Counted from the stretch's first letter, positions 1-12,517 are shown. The stretch: 64,000 nt of DNA from Asterias rubens (GCF_902459465.1 NC_047063.1:16891685-16955684); one strand, 5' to 3'. Translations and numbers: made by a program. Notes: generated by a model not told the origin, from the sequence alone.

Positions 1-1191
1 CTGAGCTGGCATGTAGAAAAGCCTTATTAACCATTATTATCACAGGAATAAGGGTATACCTCCTCCCCTATTAATGAGAAGAAAAAAAAACCCAACCTTT
101 TCGTGAAGTCAAATTCAAACTGACATCGTCAACTTCTGGAGCAGACTCGGATTCATTATTGGTTCTCTTTTAGCGGCTGTATTTTCTTTCCAAACCAATT
201 TGCAGAATGCAGGTGTTTCCTTGAGGGAGCTTGATGAAGCTGTCCAATGTCCCACATGAACTAATATTTATGACCCAGTTCTGATGGGGGGGGGGGCACC
301 TGAGCAAACATGGCTAGGCAATATTGGTGTATGCTGTTATTTCAAACAGATGGAATGGACCCAAATTTATATTTAATCCAATATTGATTCAATAATTCTA
401 TTATCAAAACATATAAATATTTTTTTGTTTTTGGAAGCCAGTCTAATGCAAGATGGAGTGTTTCAGTTTTTAACATTTTGTACTTGTATTGCCAAGGTGT
501 GTTGCATTTTCAGTTTATTTTTGAAGTTTTAAACTGGGATCCCCACCTTTCACTTTGTTGTGATACAAATAATGAAAACTGTAGGCCTACATGTTATTGG
601 TATTTTTAATTATTTTTTAATTAATTATTTTATTTTTTTTTTTTTTTTGAGGGGGGGGGGGGATTATCAGCTTAAAATGCAATTTTCCTTTTTTTATTAC
701 AGTGTTTCTTTTGGTGAATGTGGTTATTTTTTGTTTGTTTTATAGGAGAGGGTGCAATCTGTATCTTTTGTATATCTTTTGTATTATTTATTTTTGCAAT
801 TTAAAAAATGTACATGTCATTATCTATTTTTAAGACTATTGCAATGATTTTGTAGTTTGACCTTCGGGTCACAAAGTTTGTCAATGGGAGACTTTCTGGG
901 ACGACAGAGGGCAGCAGACTTACCGGGTAAATCCATTGTTCTCAGAATTGTGCGCATGTTCAGAACTACGTAAACAATGGAAATTTACCCGGTATGTCTG
1001 CTGCCGCCTAGCGTTGGAAAGTCTCCTATTGTATTCAAACTCAAATACAATTTAAACAAAAAATGAAAATTGTACCTAAACTTGTGAGTGTTTTGGGAAA
1101 AAAACCGCAAACTATTTACTTAATTTATTTTTATAAACTTAAGTTTACCATGATGATAAACACTTATAAGTTGTTTGATTTTCTTGTGCAG
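1..1191. other. upstream intron or spacer with homopolymers and one foldback repeat
   Basis: AT-rich sequence with a poly-G run near 287-296 and a poly-T/poly-G block at about 629-662. The foldback at 892-1030 is listed separately. No exon with a convincing frame was found here. It probably belongs to the intron before the exon at 1192. Confidence 0.5.
892..1030. repeat. foldback MITE with AGACTTTC termini, copy 1
   Basis: The left arm (GGGAGACTTTCTGGGACGAC, then GCAGCAGACTTACCGGGTAAA) is answered by a right arm reading TTTACCCGGTATGTCTGCTGC and then GGAAAGTCTCC. A second, more decayed copy is at 14398-14560. The element is about 140 bases, nearly all arm, with no coding capacity. Confidence 0.75.
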
Positions 1192-4100
1192 GTTTTCTTC
1201 CCTATACAGCCTTACATCTTCCTTATATTCTGTGAGATAGTTAGTGTCATCGGCATCATTGTTCTCATCGTGCTGTTTCTCTTCGGCTATTTTCCCAAGA
1301 CACTTCCAGGTAAGATCCTTGTTGCTATTTGGTTTGCAGTAACACCATGTATGTGTCTACTTGCCAGGTTAAATTTGTTCTTTTAAAGACTTTAGAGAAC
1401 TGTCTTGCCATGTATTCTACTACCGCAAAGTACATTTTCAGATTTTTGGGAGAATTCTCAGTTCTGAAAAGAAGTTTCCTGTTTTTGACCATAATACCTG
1501 GGCGGCAGGTAGAACTACTTCTTTAGCTTTCAAGATCGTTATTAACTTCAGTACCGCAGAGTGGGTCCTTAATTGGTCTCAACGTTTCAACTAGCTTGCT
1601 CTATTCAATTCAATACAATTTAATTCAACTGTTTTATTGTCACACATATACATATACAGTGAAGATCACTTAGGCCTGCGAGTCTAAGTCTAAGTCATCG
1701 TTGTTACTGTTTACATTTTACTTCTTTTTGTTTCTTACTGTGAAAATAACCCAATTGTTTATCAATGGTTCATTTACATCAAAATGTGATTGCAAACTGC
1801 GTACCAACAAATGTGACTTGTATTGAAAATGGGGGCACAACCAGAAAGGCCACAGCTTGTGGTAGGCAAGCTCAGACAAACCAAAAACACATTGGACTAA
1901 CATGAACGTTAACAAGTATAGTGATAATAGGTATGATATTTAACATATACAGAAAAGACTCTATGCAAAACTTAAAGACACTGCCGTCGATTTCACAAAG
2001 CTCTTCCTAACTTAAGATGAATCTAAGAACTTAGGACGAGTCCCAACCCTGCACTGTAGCATGCAGACTTTAAGACTAATCCCAAGTTAGGACAAGTGAG
2101 ATAAGACGAGTCCTAACTCTTTGTGAAATCGACCCCTGGACACCTTTGGTAATTGTCAAAGACCAGTCTTCTCACTTGGTGTATCTCAACATATGCATGA
2201 AATAACAAACCCGTGAAAATTTGAACTCAGTTGGTCATTGAAAGTTGCAAGACAATAATGGAAAAAAAAATAGCCTTGCCACACGAAGTTGTGTGCTTTC
2301 AGATGCTTGATTTCAGGACCTCAAAATCAAAACACTTTTTTCTCAAAAACTATGTTACTTCAGAGGGAGCTGTTTCTCACAATCTTTTATACTACCAACA
2401 GTCTCTCATTACTCGTTACCAAGTAAGTTTTTATGCTAACAATGATTTTGAGTAATTACAAATAGTGTCCACTGCCTTTAAGTGTAGTCAGAGGGATGCA
2501 CTTTAAAACAATATATAGGATTAAGCAAAGGGGTTCCATTTACACAGGGTGTACACACATGTGTATTCAAAAAATTAAAATAAGGTGAAAACTTAACTCT
2601 AAATTATAATCTTAAAACCAAACACCAAATATGTGATTTTTGTTGGTACAGACAATGACTTATATGACCCAGTTAGAACAGGTAAGTTTTTAACCTCCAA
2701 TCTGCCCACATACAGCGTTCCAGTTTGATGTTTCAGTGAGCACTCATAACATAACAATTAAAAGTTATAAGGCACTATCCCATCAAGATTTAACACTAAA
2801 AAACTTCCTGGAGAAATACATATTACTAATAATAGTATCAAAGTCTTATACAGCGCACGTATCTACCAAACAACGTACTCAAGGTGCTGAGTATATACAA
2901 ACTTTCAGAATGGTAGGTAATTGCAGTGATGAATTTTGGTATAGTATTTAATTTGTTAATAGCTCATTTAATCAACGAATAAGTTCAATATACTTTACAT
3001 AATTATTACAAATACTGGTACTCAATTAAAACAACGAAATATTGAAATACATTAAAAGCTGATTAAAAACATTGGAAGGCCTACAACAATAATAACTAGG
3101 CCTGTCTCAATTTTTTCTTGGCTTCATACAGCCATGATCTACAATGAGACTAAACAGGACTCAAATTCTCTATTGGACCACATGCCTCAGGCCAGTAACC
3201 TTATAGGCCTGGCCAGTTAAACTCATGACTGGAAAAGTCCGGTGGTCTTGTGTTTTTTCAATTGAAGACAGTCAGAGCACACTAATCGAAACGTCGAGCA
3301 GTATATAAACCAGCTCTGCTCATCACAGAACCGACACTACTCACAAAGAGATTGTACAATGTGTCATCGCAAACACTACGTACTTTGAATAATAACACAG
3401 TCACTGTATTCAAATGTTGACTTTGAGTGTCATAAAATGCCTTTCAATTCTATACAGTACTGAAGTATTAATGCGATTGATGATTTTGTTTTTGTGGGAA
3501 GAGTGACACCTTTGTCAAAAAACAAACACAGTTGAGTTGTTTTGTTTTGTTAAGATACGTGTTTGACATTTTGTGAGTTTGACACTCTGACAAGATTGAC
3601 TAACCTTGCAGTGCGCATATGTACAGGGATGCGATTTTAATTTTTTTTATATAACTATGAAACTATTCAATAACTATTCAAATTAATAAAAAAATGAAGA
3701 TGAAACCATATGGAACAACCCGTTTGCAGAGTAGGGTTTTCAAAACCAAGATATCTGCATGGAAGCAGGCTACATACAGCTTTGGCGCTCGCAAGCTTTC
3801 ACCCTTTGTGCTCATAGTTCAGGTGTTTTTTTCAACAGCCTATCACATCCCAGTATGTAGCTGATACACATCCCAACTGGTTCATGGCTGGAAAGACTCT
3901 TAATGTTCCCCCGCCGGAAAGCCACGCTAGAGTGGTTGAGACGCAGGGGGTAGTATGGGTCTAAAAGGAAGCAAACATAAGACAGATGAGCAAATGGCCT
4001 CCGAGGAGACTTATAGAGAGCAGACCGTATTAATCTTCTTAGATGTTTGAAGTGGGTGATTGCATCACGTCTCAGATGTAGCCATGCCAGGCTGGTTGTT

Positions 4101-5340
4101 TGTTAGCTTAGGTTAGACTCCTCTGAGGCTGGCATCCCACTAGCGCTAAAAGTTGCTTGTACAGGGCGAGTCAAATGAAGTGACGACCGAGATATATGAT
4201 TTAAAATCAAAACAACAACTGACACTCAAAACCCCAGTGAAACACATATTAAACAAGCATTCTTTCCTGTTTAATCTTTAAAAAAGAATGAATCAAATTG
4301 ATCCTTACAAGAGAAGTTTTGCCTGTTTTACTGAAATCACTCATGTTTGTAGCTGTCCAAGGGCAGGGCATTAATTTTAGTCCACAGCTAAAACGCTTAC
4401 TGTACATTACATTTGTTTTGTCAAGTATTCAGTAGACTCCTTGCAAAATGAGTACCTTTGAAACAGACCTAACCCTTCTTAGGAATGATCAATTTCTTTC
4501 ATTCTTTTTTTTCTGCTAAGCAGGACAGAGTGCTTGTTAAATATAATTTGTTATGCTTAACTGAACATTTTGAGTGTCATTTGTTTGTTTGAAAAAAAAA
4601 CATCACTAAAATCCCGGTCAACTTCTTTTTTTCTCAGCCTATGCCCTATTAGAAACTGGGAGTGGGGTTGGCGTTATTAAGAGATAAAATGTGTGTCGAT
4701 GGGGGAGCAAGGATGGGTAAGCCTTTAGCACAGATTATTTGTGGACATCATTGAATATTCAGCGAACGTGATTGATATTTTAATTGCAAAGTATACCTTG
4801 ATTGTAGATGTACAGAATAAAATTAACGTGTAACAATTTCATTTCAAAAGGTGGTTGCCTTTTTTTGATATCACTGGAAATCCAGAGCGATATGTCCTTC
4901 CTTAAAAAAATGAGAGAAAAGACTAAAGAATCAAAAAAAAAAAATTTCTTGAACAACTTTCATTAGCTTTGATTAACACGAAGCATGAGGAACATTGGAA
5001 CTATTATGTTTCCCCGCAAAATATTGGTGAATTGATTTTTTTTAACTTCTCCTTTCCTTCTCAATTTCTGCTTTTATTGAATTAAAAAACCTGACTTTAA
5101 CCCACTACTGTTTTTGATGATACAGCTGTGGAGAAAGCCCAGAATGCCTACATGTGGTGTCGTGCTTGCTGCATCACCAGCAAATCCCAAGGTCTGATGG
5201 CCGACCATTCCATGTTCTTCACCAGCCTGGCAGACACTCAAAAAGCCTACACGGTGGTTGGCTCGCCGGAGCAGATCCCATTGGACAACGTTCCCGTCTC
5301 CACGGCAACGGTTGCCGAGGAGAGCAAGAAGGAAACATGA
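1192..5340 (+). CDS. 3' end of an unidentified membrane-protein gene (three exons)
   Basis: Three exons join in one frame: 1192-1309, 2652-2681 and 5126-5340, ending in TGA at 5338-5340. All have AG acceptors, and the first two have GTAAG donors. The first exon encodes a strongly hydrophobic segment (FLIFCEIVSVIGIIVLIVLF) that should span a membrane, ending in GYFPKTLP. The 30-base second exon adds a short acidic linker (DNDLYDPVRT). The third gives a Cys-containing, probably cytosolic tail of about 70 residues (start AVEKAQNAYMWCRACC) ending in a Lys/Glu-rich terminus. I do not recognise the family. The upstream exons lie before the window, or in 1-1191 where I could not find them. A transporter or multipass protein with this last TM helix is likely, but no function is assigned. 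The microexon is predicted only from splice signals and frame. Confidence 0.6.
1327..1600. repeat. MITE family B (GGTTTGCGGTAACACCATG arm), copy 1
   Basis: It starts within 20 bases of the donor at 1310 and carries GGTTTGCAGTAACACCATG, CTACTTGCCAGGT, GAACTGTCTTGCC and TTCTCAGTTCTGAAAAG in the same order as the copy at 30197-30570. The right arm is missing or strongly diverged. Confidence 0.7.
1985..2133. repeat. foldback repeat with terminal TCGATTTCACAAAG
   Basis: The left end GTCGATTTCACAAAGCTCTT and the right end AACTCTTTGTGAAATCGACC are inverted copies. The inside repeats AACTTAG/AGGACGAGTCC motifs. It abuts the family A copy starting at 2138. Confidence 0.75.
2138..2481. repeat. MITE family A (TTAA, GGCAGTGGACACTATTGG), copy 1
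   Basis: The left end reads GGACACCTTTGGTAATTGTC and the right end AATAGTGTCCACTGCCTTTA. Inside are the family marks CAAAGACCAGTCTTCTCACT, AACAAACCCGTGAAAATTTG and AGAGGGAGCTGTTTCTCACA. It lies in the intron of the membrane-protein gene. Confidence 0.85.
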
Positions 5341-5562
5341 TGACGGATGTGGTGATGTTCCCATGGCGATGTGGAAGAGATCATATTTTGTGTACCCAGA
5401 GGTTTAAGCCTTTCTGTGTAATCCGTGGTAGATTTGAATTCAATTATAATATGTATCTTGGGTAAGCTTATATCCACCTTAAAATATAAATGTCAATATA
5501 AAAGGGGCAAGCGTGTAATTTGTCTTGTTTTATTCAGGAGTTGCTCCTGATGTTGAGATAAT

Positions 5563-5749
5563 TCAATATACCTTTATCATGGTGCAGCCATCTTCATTTT
5601 TCCCCCATTGATAACAATGTAACCAAACCGAGGCTGGAAAAACAAAAATGTCTGGTTCTTATTTGCATAATGATAATTAGCATTCATTATTATTATTCGA
5701 TACAAGGAACATGACCAAGATGGGGGTAGCACAATAAAGGTCTATTGGT
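5563..5749. repeat. ~185-bp MITE with GCAGCCATCTT arm, copy 1
   Basis: The ends ATACCTTTATCATGG and AATAAAGGTCTATTGG are inverted relatives, and CAGCCATCTT is mirrored by AAGATGGGGG. The same element lies at 31448-31628. Confidence 0.75.
5733..5738 (+). promoter_or_regulatory. candidate polyadenylation signal AATAAA
   Basis: AATAAA lies about 390 bases after the stop of the membrane-protein gene at 5340. It sits at the right edge of the palindromic repeat 5563-5749, so if it is used the transposon supplies the signal. The other copy of this repeat (31448-31628) has GTGATAGAGG at the same place and lacks the hexamer. Confidence 0.3.
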
Positions 5750-6089
5750 CCGTCTTCAAATCTTAAGATTATCTTGAAAGAGGCAATATTGAAAGAGGCA
5801 AAGTTGCCGTCACAGAAGAAGGAAGTCTTCTAGCCTTTTTGACTAAAAACCTCTATACCTCTAATATTTGTGTTTTCATACCAAACTCACATTTATTTCC
5901 ATACTTCATGAAAACAGTACAAATCCATAACAATAGTGTATAAAGAATTGTAACCAATAAACAAGGCTATTACAAGGCAGAGAATATATTAATAAAGTAT
6001 GGAGGCATCATCTAGAAGCCGAGACTTGTGGTGATGTTCAATTGATGATTGAAGTGTCCCTGCAAACTTCACCAGACACCATTGTAGAC

Positions 6090-6303
6090 CTAGTCTTGGT
6101 GCAAGACGTTTCTTGTTCCCCTTTCACGCACACCGCGGCCAATTCACCGACAGCGCCCGCACCAACTCACCTGACTTATTATTAGTCCACTCACCGCCCC
6201 CGGGGCAGTGAGTGGACTAAAAGTCAGGTGAGTCGGTTCAGGCGCTGTTGGTGAATTGGCCGCGGTGTGCGTGACAGGGAAGAGAGAAACGTCTTGCACC
6301 ATG
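6090..6303. repeat. foldback element with GGTGCAAGACGTTTC arms
   Basis: The arm GGTGCAAGACGTTTC is answered by GAAACGTCTTGCACC. The inner arm CACACCGCGGCCAATTCACC is answered by GGTGAATTGGCCGCGGTGTG. The centre is GGGGCAGTGAGTGGACTA against TAGTCCACTCACCGCCCC. It is GC-rich compared with its surroundings. Confidence 0.8.
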
Positions 6304-6956
6304 ACTATTGTAGACCATGCAAGTCTCGCTGGTAATTGAACCTTTAAGGACGCATACATGCATATAGGTGCTGTGGTTACTGGGGTCCAATTATTACAAC
6401 TTTGCTTACTATTATGAACGATCACCAGCCAATATGTCATGTCATATGTACCAATCGTGACTGGTAGCCCGCTCATGCTTAGCAGAGAACTTTAGCAATA
6501 TTTTCTGCTTATAAGCATCTTTGTGAACCTGAACCAAGGAGTCCATGTTCATAGAAAACTTTGGGGGAATTTTTTTTACCTGGAATTGAACTCATAACCT
6601 TCATAAATGTTGAGCAGATGTCATAATCCAAAAGCAAATTTTGGTGAAGGAGAGAGGTGGGTGTACAATGTATGTTGGTCTATAAATATGTGATGACAAT
6701 TGGGATTATGAACAATTTAATATTTTGTTGTCCTTCATACATGGTTAATACAAAGCATTATTCAGTCACCTGGAGAAAATCTATTCTTGCAATAATCCCC
6801 CATATTGTTATCATAATCAATGACCTCACTTTAACACTTTGTACTTGCATTAAAAATAACAAATTCCTGGCATTTACAGAGCTGCAAACTCTCTTCCTGG
6901 TTCTGCAGAAAGTTCCTGGAAAATCAACCAAATCTGTATATGTTCTGGTGAACTAC

Positions 6957-7290
6957 TTTAAAGGCAGTGGACACTAATGGTAATTACTCAAAACAATTGT
7001 AAGCATAAAACCTTACTTGGTGACGAGTAATGGGGAGAGGTTGATAGTATAAAACATTGTGAGAAACGGCTCCCTCTGAAGTGGCGTAGTTTTCAAGAAA
7101 GAAGTAATTTTCCACGAATTTGACTTCGAGACCTCAGATTTCGAATTTGAGGTCTCAAAATCAACCATCTAAAAAAGCACACAACTTCGTGTGACAAGGG
7201 TGTTTTTTCTTTCATTATTATCTTGCAACTTCCACGACCAGTTAAGCTAAAGTTTTCACAGGTTTGTTATTTTAAACATATGTTGAGATG
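6957..7290. repeat. MITE family A, copy 2 (right end missing)
   Basis: It begins TTTAAAGGCAGTGGACAC and runs through GAGACCTCAGATTTCGAATT and the inverted TTGAGGTCTCAAAATC to CATATGTTGAGATG. The right terminal repeat is absent. Confidence 0.8.
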
Positions 7291-7740
7291 GAAATTCACT
7301 TAGTAAATTTTATTTAGTTTTGGCTTGAACAGAGATAAATTTACCACAGCGGGGACTTGAATCTGCAACCTTCAATTAAATGTGTCAGCACTGAGAGCCA
7401 GCACATTTAGCGGAAATTAAGCCAGGGATCACACCAAAGTTTATCGTAAATTTTGAAGTTTACCCCCCAGTCAGTTTCCCTTGTGTTTTATTACTTGAAA
7501 TGACGGTATTCACTAATGTGAATTCTTCCCATTAATTAGATTCAAATGACAATGTAGATCTATAGGATTTTCTATAGTGACCTCAGATTGTATTGCCAAC
7601 AAACTATTTTTGTTATCAATAAATATATTTATCTTCATGTGTTGGACAAGTGTAGACCTAAATTGTTGCCGTCATTGTCGTATTGTCTCTTGTTGCAACC
7701 AATAAAATGTAGAAGTCACGTCATACTGACAACACCTTTA

Positions 7741-7844
7741 GAAGTATCATTGCACCAGACTAGCTCCCTGTGTTAGAAGTATCATTGCACCAGACTAGCT
7801 CCCTGTGGTAGAAGTATCATTGCACCAGACTAGCTCCCTGTGTG
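7741..7844. repeat. three-copy tandem repeat, 35-bp period
   Basis: GAAGTATCATTGCACCAGAC begins at 7741, 7776 and 7811, each followed by TAGCTCCCTGTG. The copies are nearly identical, which points to recent duplication. Confidence 0.9.
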
Positions 7845-9007
7845 CCTTTTCAAATAAAGAGGGGCTCCAGTGTTAAGTTCACCCTTGATAAATGTTATCA
7901 TTGTCTGCTTTAATTCCTCTGCCGCCTTGAACATCTTTTTAGATTTACTTATCACATAACAGAATGCTTATTTTTATCGATATAACAATAGTATTATTAT
8001 TATCATTATTACGTTTTTGCCAGTAAGGGACCCGACTGTTTTCCCTTCCAGCCTCGCTTTGGTGCCACTGGTTTGAATGGGAGACATGCAATATGACACC
8101 ACTGTGATAACGGTCTTTAGCTACATTATTGTGTTGTTCCACTCAGTACATTGTGTTTCTTTTAAACTTGTGAATATTTATGGAATATATTATCCTTTAA
8201 TTCTTCATAATTTATCGCTTTTGGTGCATTGTGTATGTATGTATATATAAATGTTATAGGTATAACTTAGGATATCTATTTTTGTTCATTATGGTTTTGT
8301 CAATGTGCTTTTATCATATTGATAAAACAGTAATTGTATACTTAAACAATTGGAACTATATTTTGGATAAGATTTGAAGGAAAGACATGGGCCCAAATTC
8401 ATAAAGCATGTAAGCACCAAAACTTACAAAGCACCAGCAAAAATTACATGAAATTTATTATGTTGTGATGACTGGACAGTGCTCCCCTGATTTTTTTGCT
8501 TGGCAAAACAAAATTGCTAAGCAGGATTTTCTGCTTTATGAAATTGGACCCTTCTGTCATAAAATGACAGTAAAATTGAAATTTCAAAAAAATATATATT
8601 GAATAATATATTGGGATTCGTCCAGTTTTGATAAAGTCGTTTGTGAGTTAGATTTGCTGGTACAAGTAGGACGTGTTGAGTTACAAAAGATTGCTTCTAT
8701 TTGAATGCATTATACCTGCCAATCAAGTCATTATTCCAGACTATTTAAATTAAAACTGGTAAATGGCCCATTCATTTTGAAAAACCATTCCAATCTGAAG
8801 GAACATCAGTGTATTATGCTGCAGTTTTGGACAATATTTTACAATCTGCTGCAAAAAAACAATGCATCATTTGACAATTGTGATGTCTGGGGGCAACAAA
8901 TAAAAACACAACTGAAATAAGACTAGTGAATGAAGAACATCATGACTACAATTTAGCATATCGCCAGAAAATCTCTTCCTTCACAGGTTCCTAGATATGA
9001 ACAGCCT

Positions 9008-9304
9008 TCAAGGCAGTGGACACTATTGGTAATTAACTCAAAATAATGACTTGGTAACGAGCAATGGAGAGCTGTTGTTAGTACATAAAGAAACGGCTCC
9101 TTCTTAACATAGTTTTTGAGAAAGAAGTAATTTTTCACTAAAATATTTGAATTTGACTTTGTTTTTTCTTCTATTATTTTCTCGCAACTTAGATGACCAA
9201 TTGAGTTCAAATTTTCACAGGTTTGTTATTTTGTGCTTATGTTGAGATACAGCAAATGAGAAGACTGGTCTTTAACAACTACCAATAGTGTCCAGTGTCT
9301 TTAA
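9008..9304. repeat. MITE family A, copy 3
   Basis: It starts TCAAGGCAGTGGACACTATT and ends AATAGTGTCCAGTGTCTTTA. The GAGACCTCA inner palindrome has been lost, making this copy shorter than average. Confidence 0.85.
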
Positions 9305-9537
9305 ATTTCACTATTTTTCTAACATCTGATAGCATAACATTTTTTGCCAATTTGAGCTTGGATTCAAATGTCAAATTCAGGGCTCGCAATTTGACACCGG
9401 GACCACCTGCCTGAGCCGAGCGATTATGTCATGTACATGTACGTATGATTCTGGTCCTGTAGATATTTTAAGCTACAAGCCCTGCGGACTTGTGGGGTAC
9501 TGTTTATTGTATTAAGCAACAGAAGCAAAACCATATA

Positions 9538-9926
9538 TTAAAGGCAGTGGACACTATTGGTATTTGTCAAAGACCAGTCTTCTCACTTGGTGTACCTCAA
9601 CATATGCACAAAATAACAAACCCGTGAAAATTTGAGCTCAATTGGTCGTCGAATTTGCGAGATAATAATGAAAGAAAAATAACACCCTTGTCACATGAAG
9701 TTGTGTGTTTTAAGATGCTTGATTTTGAGACCTCAAATTCTAAACTTGAGGTCTCAAAATCAAATTCGTGGAAAATTACTTCTTTCTCAAAAAACTACGT
9801 CACTTCAGAGGAAGCCGTTTCACACAATGTTTTTTACTATCAACGCCTCCCCAATACTCGTTACCAAGTAAGGTTTTATGCTGAAAATTATTTTGAGTAA
9901 TTACCAATAGTGTCCACTGCCTTTAA
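9538..9926. repeat. MITE family A, copy 4 (full length)
   Basis: TTAAAGGCAGTGGACACTAT at the left and ATAGTGTCCACTGCCTTTAA at the right are perfect inverted repeats, with TTAA on both sides. The inner palindrome is GAGACCTCAAATTC and GAGGTCTCAAAATC. Confidence 0.9.
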
Positions 9927-10683
9927 AGTTCTGCATTGATGTAAAAGTTAGTTTTTTCCCCTACCTCTTTGAAGGAAAATCAAATTTCCGGCTGTACTCA
10001 TGCACATGTGCAAACACCTATTAATACACAATTTCAAACCATTGCCTTTGTTTAAAAGGTATTTGTTTAAATTCCCGCTTAACGTCTATTGCTTAATAGC
10101 ATTTGTTTAAATACCCGCTTCTGATGATGCAAACTTTGTCCTTGGGATTGAGTGTGTGTAACATATGCTTGGGCTATCATTGCTAATGCTAGTCAAATAT
10201 GTGCACTCAACAATGAATAAGACATTAGCTCTTATTGCAAGTCAAGTATGAAGCTTCTATGTGGTAGACAGCATGCTTAAGAGTGATTATATGCTTCTTA
10301 AAGTGTCCAAATATTTGAGGGAACTAACACTTCAAATGTGAATACGCGAGACTTCAGGATTTTATGTTTAATAACTCAATGTGTCTGTCAAATTCTACTC
10401 TTGAAAGTCAAACTTGGCATATTGATCTTATCAAAGACAGCAAATTCATTAAAAAAATTGTTTCATTTTTAAGGTGATATTGATTCCTGAAGGTACTGAG
10501 GAATAATACGGCTATTATTATTAAAATTGTTATTATTACTATTATATATTTCTGGTAATGAAACCAAGGATGTCTCATAAGTGAACTTGATTACTGTATC
10601 TCGCAAGCCCCTACACTTCCATGATAAGTGTTTTGGGGTTCTTTTAATGTATAGAAGACAGGACCTACATGTGCATGTATTGC

Positions 10684-11070
10684 TTAAAGACACTGGACAC
10701 TATTGGTAATTGTCAAAGACCAGTCTTCTCACTTGGTGTATCTAAACATATGCATAAAATAACAAACCTGTGGAAATTTGAGCTCAATTGGTCATCGAAG
10801 TTGCAAGATAATAATGAAAGGAAAAAATACCGTTGTCACATGAAATTGTGTGCTTTCAGATGCTTGATTTCGAGACCTCAAATTCTAAACTTGAGGTCTC
10901 GAAATCAAGTTCGTGGGAAATTACTTCTTTCTCGTAAACTACGTCACTTCAGAGGGAGCCGTTTCTCACAATGTTTTATACTATCAACAGCTCCCCATTA
11001 CTTACTACCAAGTAAGGTTTTATGCTGATAATTATTTTTAGTAATTACCAATAGTGTCCACTGCCTTTAA
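10684..11070. repeat. MITE family A, copy 5
   Basis: The left end is TTAAAGACACTGGACACTAT and the right end ATAGTGTCCACTGCCTTTAA. It shares its right TTTAA with the next copy, so the two stand head to tail with no spacer. Confidence 0.9.
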
Positions 11071-11395
11071 AGACACTAGACACTGTTGGTAATTGTCAAA
11101 GACCAGTCTTGAGCTCAATTGGTCGTCGAAGTTACGAGATTATAATAAAAAAGAAAAAAACACCCTTGTCGCACAAAGTTGTGTGCGCTCAGGTGCTTGA
11201 TTTTGAGACCTAAAATTCTAAATCTGAGGTCTCGAAATCAAATTCGTGGAAAATTCCTCCTTCTCGAAAACTATGTTCCTTCAGAGGGAGCTGTTTCTCA
11301 CAATGTTTTATACTATCAACCTCTCCCCATTACCAAGTAAGGTTTTATGCTAATAATTATTTTGAGTAATTATCAATAGTGTCCACTGCCTTTAA
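11067..11395. repeat. MITE family A, copy 6, abutting copy 5
   Basis: It starts TTAAAGACACTAGACACTGT and ends ATAGTGTCCACTGCCTTTAA. An internal deletion joins CAAAGACCAGTCTT directly to GAGCTCAATTGG. Confidence 0.85.
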
Positions 11396-11403
11396 TGTCC
11401 CAA

Positions 11404-11535
11404 CCTGAAGGACAAAGCAATTATGGTAAAGTATCTTGTTAAAGGACACAAGAGCCATGACCGGGACTGGAACCCGAACTCTGTTGATCAGAATCACCAG
11501 CAGAGCTCGAGTCCTTGATTGATCAGTAGTACCCT
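11404..11535 (-). repeat. tRNA-related SINE fragment
   Basis: Read on the minus strand it carries a Pol III B-box-like GGGTTCCAGTCCC, preceded by GATCAACAGAGTTC and followed by GGTCATGGCTCTTGTG. A related copy follows at 11570-11700, and better-preserved ones are at 36530-36720 and 44640-44790. Confidence 0.55.
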
Positions 11536-11569
11536 TTTTAGGTGCACTAATACATGGAACCTACGTGTT

Positions 11570-11700
11570 TAATGTCCCAAGCAAAAGACAGGGTAAAGTA
11601 TCTTGCCCAATGACACAAGTGCCATGACGGGGACTTGAACCCACACTCTGCCGATAAAAATTACCAGCAGAGCTCAAGCCTTTGGTTGATCAGTAGTAGA
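11570..11700 (-). repeat. second tRNA-related SINE fragment in tandem
   Basis: The minus strand shows GTGGGTTCAAGTCCCCGTCA (B box) and ATCGGCAGAG, matching the unit at 11404-11535. The pair looks like a local duplication or two insertions into one site. Confidence 0.55.
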
Positions 11701-12141
11701 AATGATCCGAGAAAGTTGACAATAAAATAGTCATATGACAGATTGGTGGATATCCATTGCTGTAAAGCAAACATGTTTGCCGTTAACTAATACGATACAT
11801 ATGTCTTGTCAGCCTGGTGGTTTGTAGTTAGCGGAGGCTCCAATCCTAAACCTTAAGGTTGTGTGACATTGTTTTATTAGCGTCTATGTTTTAACTGTTG
11901 ACAGTAATTACAATAATCCCCAAACCCAAAGTTGTAACTGTTGTATTGTTTGCATAAATAGTTTGCTTGAAAACGAGAACCAAATGAGTAAATAAAAATG
12001 CACATAGACTTAAGTAAACACAAGTTTGATTTTTGTGTTATTTATAAATTGTTAATAGTATCTGATTTTGTGGGTCGTACAGGTATCCAATCGTGCATTT
12101 TGACATAAAACAAAGATGGCAGTTTTGAACAAGAACTGTAT

Positions 12142-12517
12142 TTAAAGGCATCATACACGTTTGGTAATTGTCAAAGACCAGTGTTCTCACTAGGTGTATC
12201 CCATCATAAGCATAACATAACAAGCCTGTGAAAATTTTGGCTCAAGTAGTCAGCGAAGTTGCAAGAAAATTAAGAAAGAAAAAACACCCTTGTTGGACGA
12301 TTTTGTGTGCTTTCAGCTAGGAATAAAAGACTTCTAGCTAGAAGTCTTTTAATATTTTAGTGAGAAATTACCTCTTTCTCAAAAACTATGTTACTTCAGA
12401 GGGAGTCGTGTCCCACAATGTTTTATACTATCAACAGCTCTCCAATGCTCATTACCAAGTCAGTTTTTAAGTTAATATTTGTTTTGAGTAAATACCAAAC
12501 TTATACCTTCCCTTTAA
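12142..12517. repeat. MITE family A, copy 7 (diverged)
   Basis: The ends TTAAAGGCATCATACACGTT and AACTTATACCTTCCCTTTAA depart from the consensus. The body keeps TCAAAGACCAGTGTTCTCAC and AGAGGGAGTCGTG. The centre has its own palindrome, AAAGACTTCTAGCTAGAAG. Confidence 0.8.

Noticed and set aside
9655-9900. 81-residue open frame, with similar ones at 2231, 10669, 15058, 29916 and 40163
   Set aside because: All are the same family A repeat read through; the similarity is nucleotide repeat, not a protein family.
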